Part shown: piece after piece, positions 63,853 through 64,000 of the stretch
Numbering within the stretch: the stretch's first letter is position 1
How the letters are laid out: every line of letters begins with the position of its first letter
NCBI GenBank assembly: GCA_030141605.1
Contig: JAQGDQ010000399.1
Location: forward strand, 77,001-141,000
Direction of reading: 5' to 3'
Length of the DNA stretch: 64,000 bases
Origin: Tubiluchus corallicola
Lineage: Eukaryota > Priapulida > Priapulimorpha > Priapulimorphida > Tubiluchidae
The notes under the pieces: generated by a model
Databases searched by the model: none
What the model was told of the DNA's origin: nothing
What the model saw: only the letters and a program-made list of their open reading frames with translations
Program-made: the position numbers and the translations under genes

Positions 63853-64000
63853 TATATAATGCTGCAGTGCAATATATTAATTGCCACTACACTCAAGTTT
63901 AAGAATAACGTAGCAGTTAGACGCGTTGACCGTGAATTCCATCATTCAGTGATGGTTTATTATTAAACTTTGTCACTGATGTCTTGTTGTGTACAAACGT

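Overview
This is AT-rich animal nuclear DNA. It is read as metazoan because the genes have many exons with GT/AG introns, and because they encode animal families: a SHIP-type inositol phosphatase tail with a SAM domain, a short coronin, a class I aldolase, and a twin-WW protein of the PLEKHA5/7 type. Introns of 0.1-4 kb, Penelope-like and LINE remnants, pogo/Tigger-like MITEs and large minisatellites suggest an invertebrate. The species cannot be fixed from sequence alone; an invertebrate deuterostome or another non-bilaterian/bilaterian invertebrate are all possible. No bacterial operon, CRISPR array or rRNA was seen.

Layout. (1) 1-7405, plus strand: the last eight exons of an INPPL1/SHIP2-like gene, truncated at the left edge. 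They encode a proline-rich tail with several YxxP motifs and a C-terminal SAM domain. (2) 7406-12858: 3'UTR and intergenic DNA with old repeats. (3) 12860-24771, plus strand: a complete coronin coding sequence in 11 exons (491 aa). (4) 24772-29244: repeat-rich intergenic DNA with a Penelope-like GIY-YIG remnant and a 184-bp MITE. (5) 29245-35485, minus strand: a complete fructose-bisphosphate aldolase coding sequence in 7 exons (362 aa), with a 5' noncoding exon and a CRE/CCAAT promoter near 36.25 kb. (6) 37982-41927, plus strand: the first three coding exons of a PLEKHA5/7-like gene (two WW domains); its downstream exons were not found in the window. (7) 41928-64000: what is probably a very large intron, made of LINE fragments, three copies of one dispersed repeat (A), two copies of another (B), and three long minisatellites (26, 42 and 21 bp units), plus a (ATT)41 tract that forms the tail of a LINE.

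The genes do not form a pathway. SHIP, coronin and PLEKHA products all act at the membrane/actin cortex and aldolase binds actin in other animals, but their adjacency is not evidence of shared function. The most unusual content is the repeat biology: a minisatellite whose single-unit precursor is visible in a sister repeat 3 kb away, a foldback element with a tRNA-like core, and foldbacks with telomere-like interiors.
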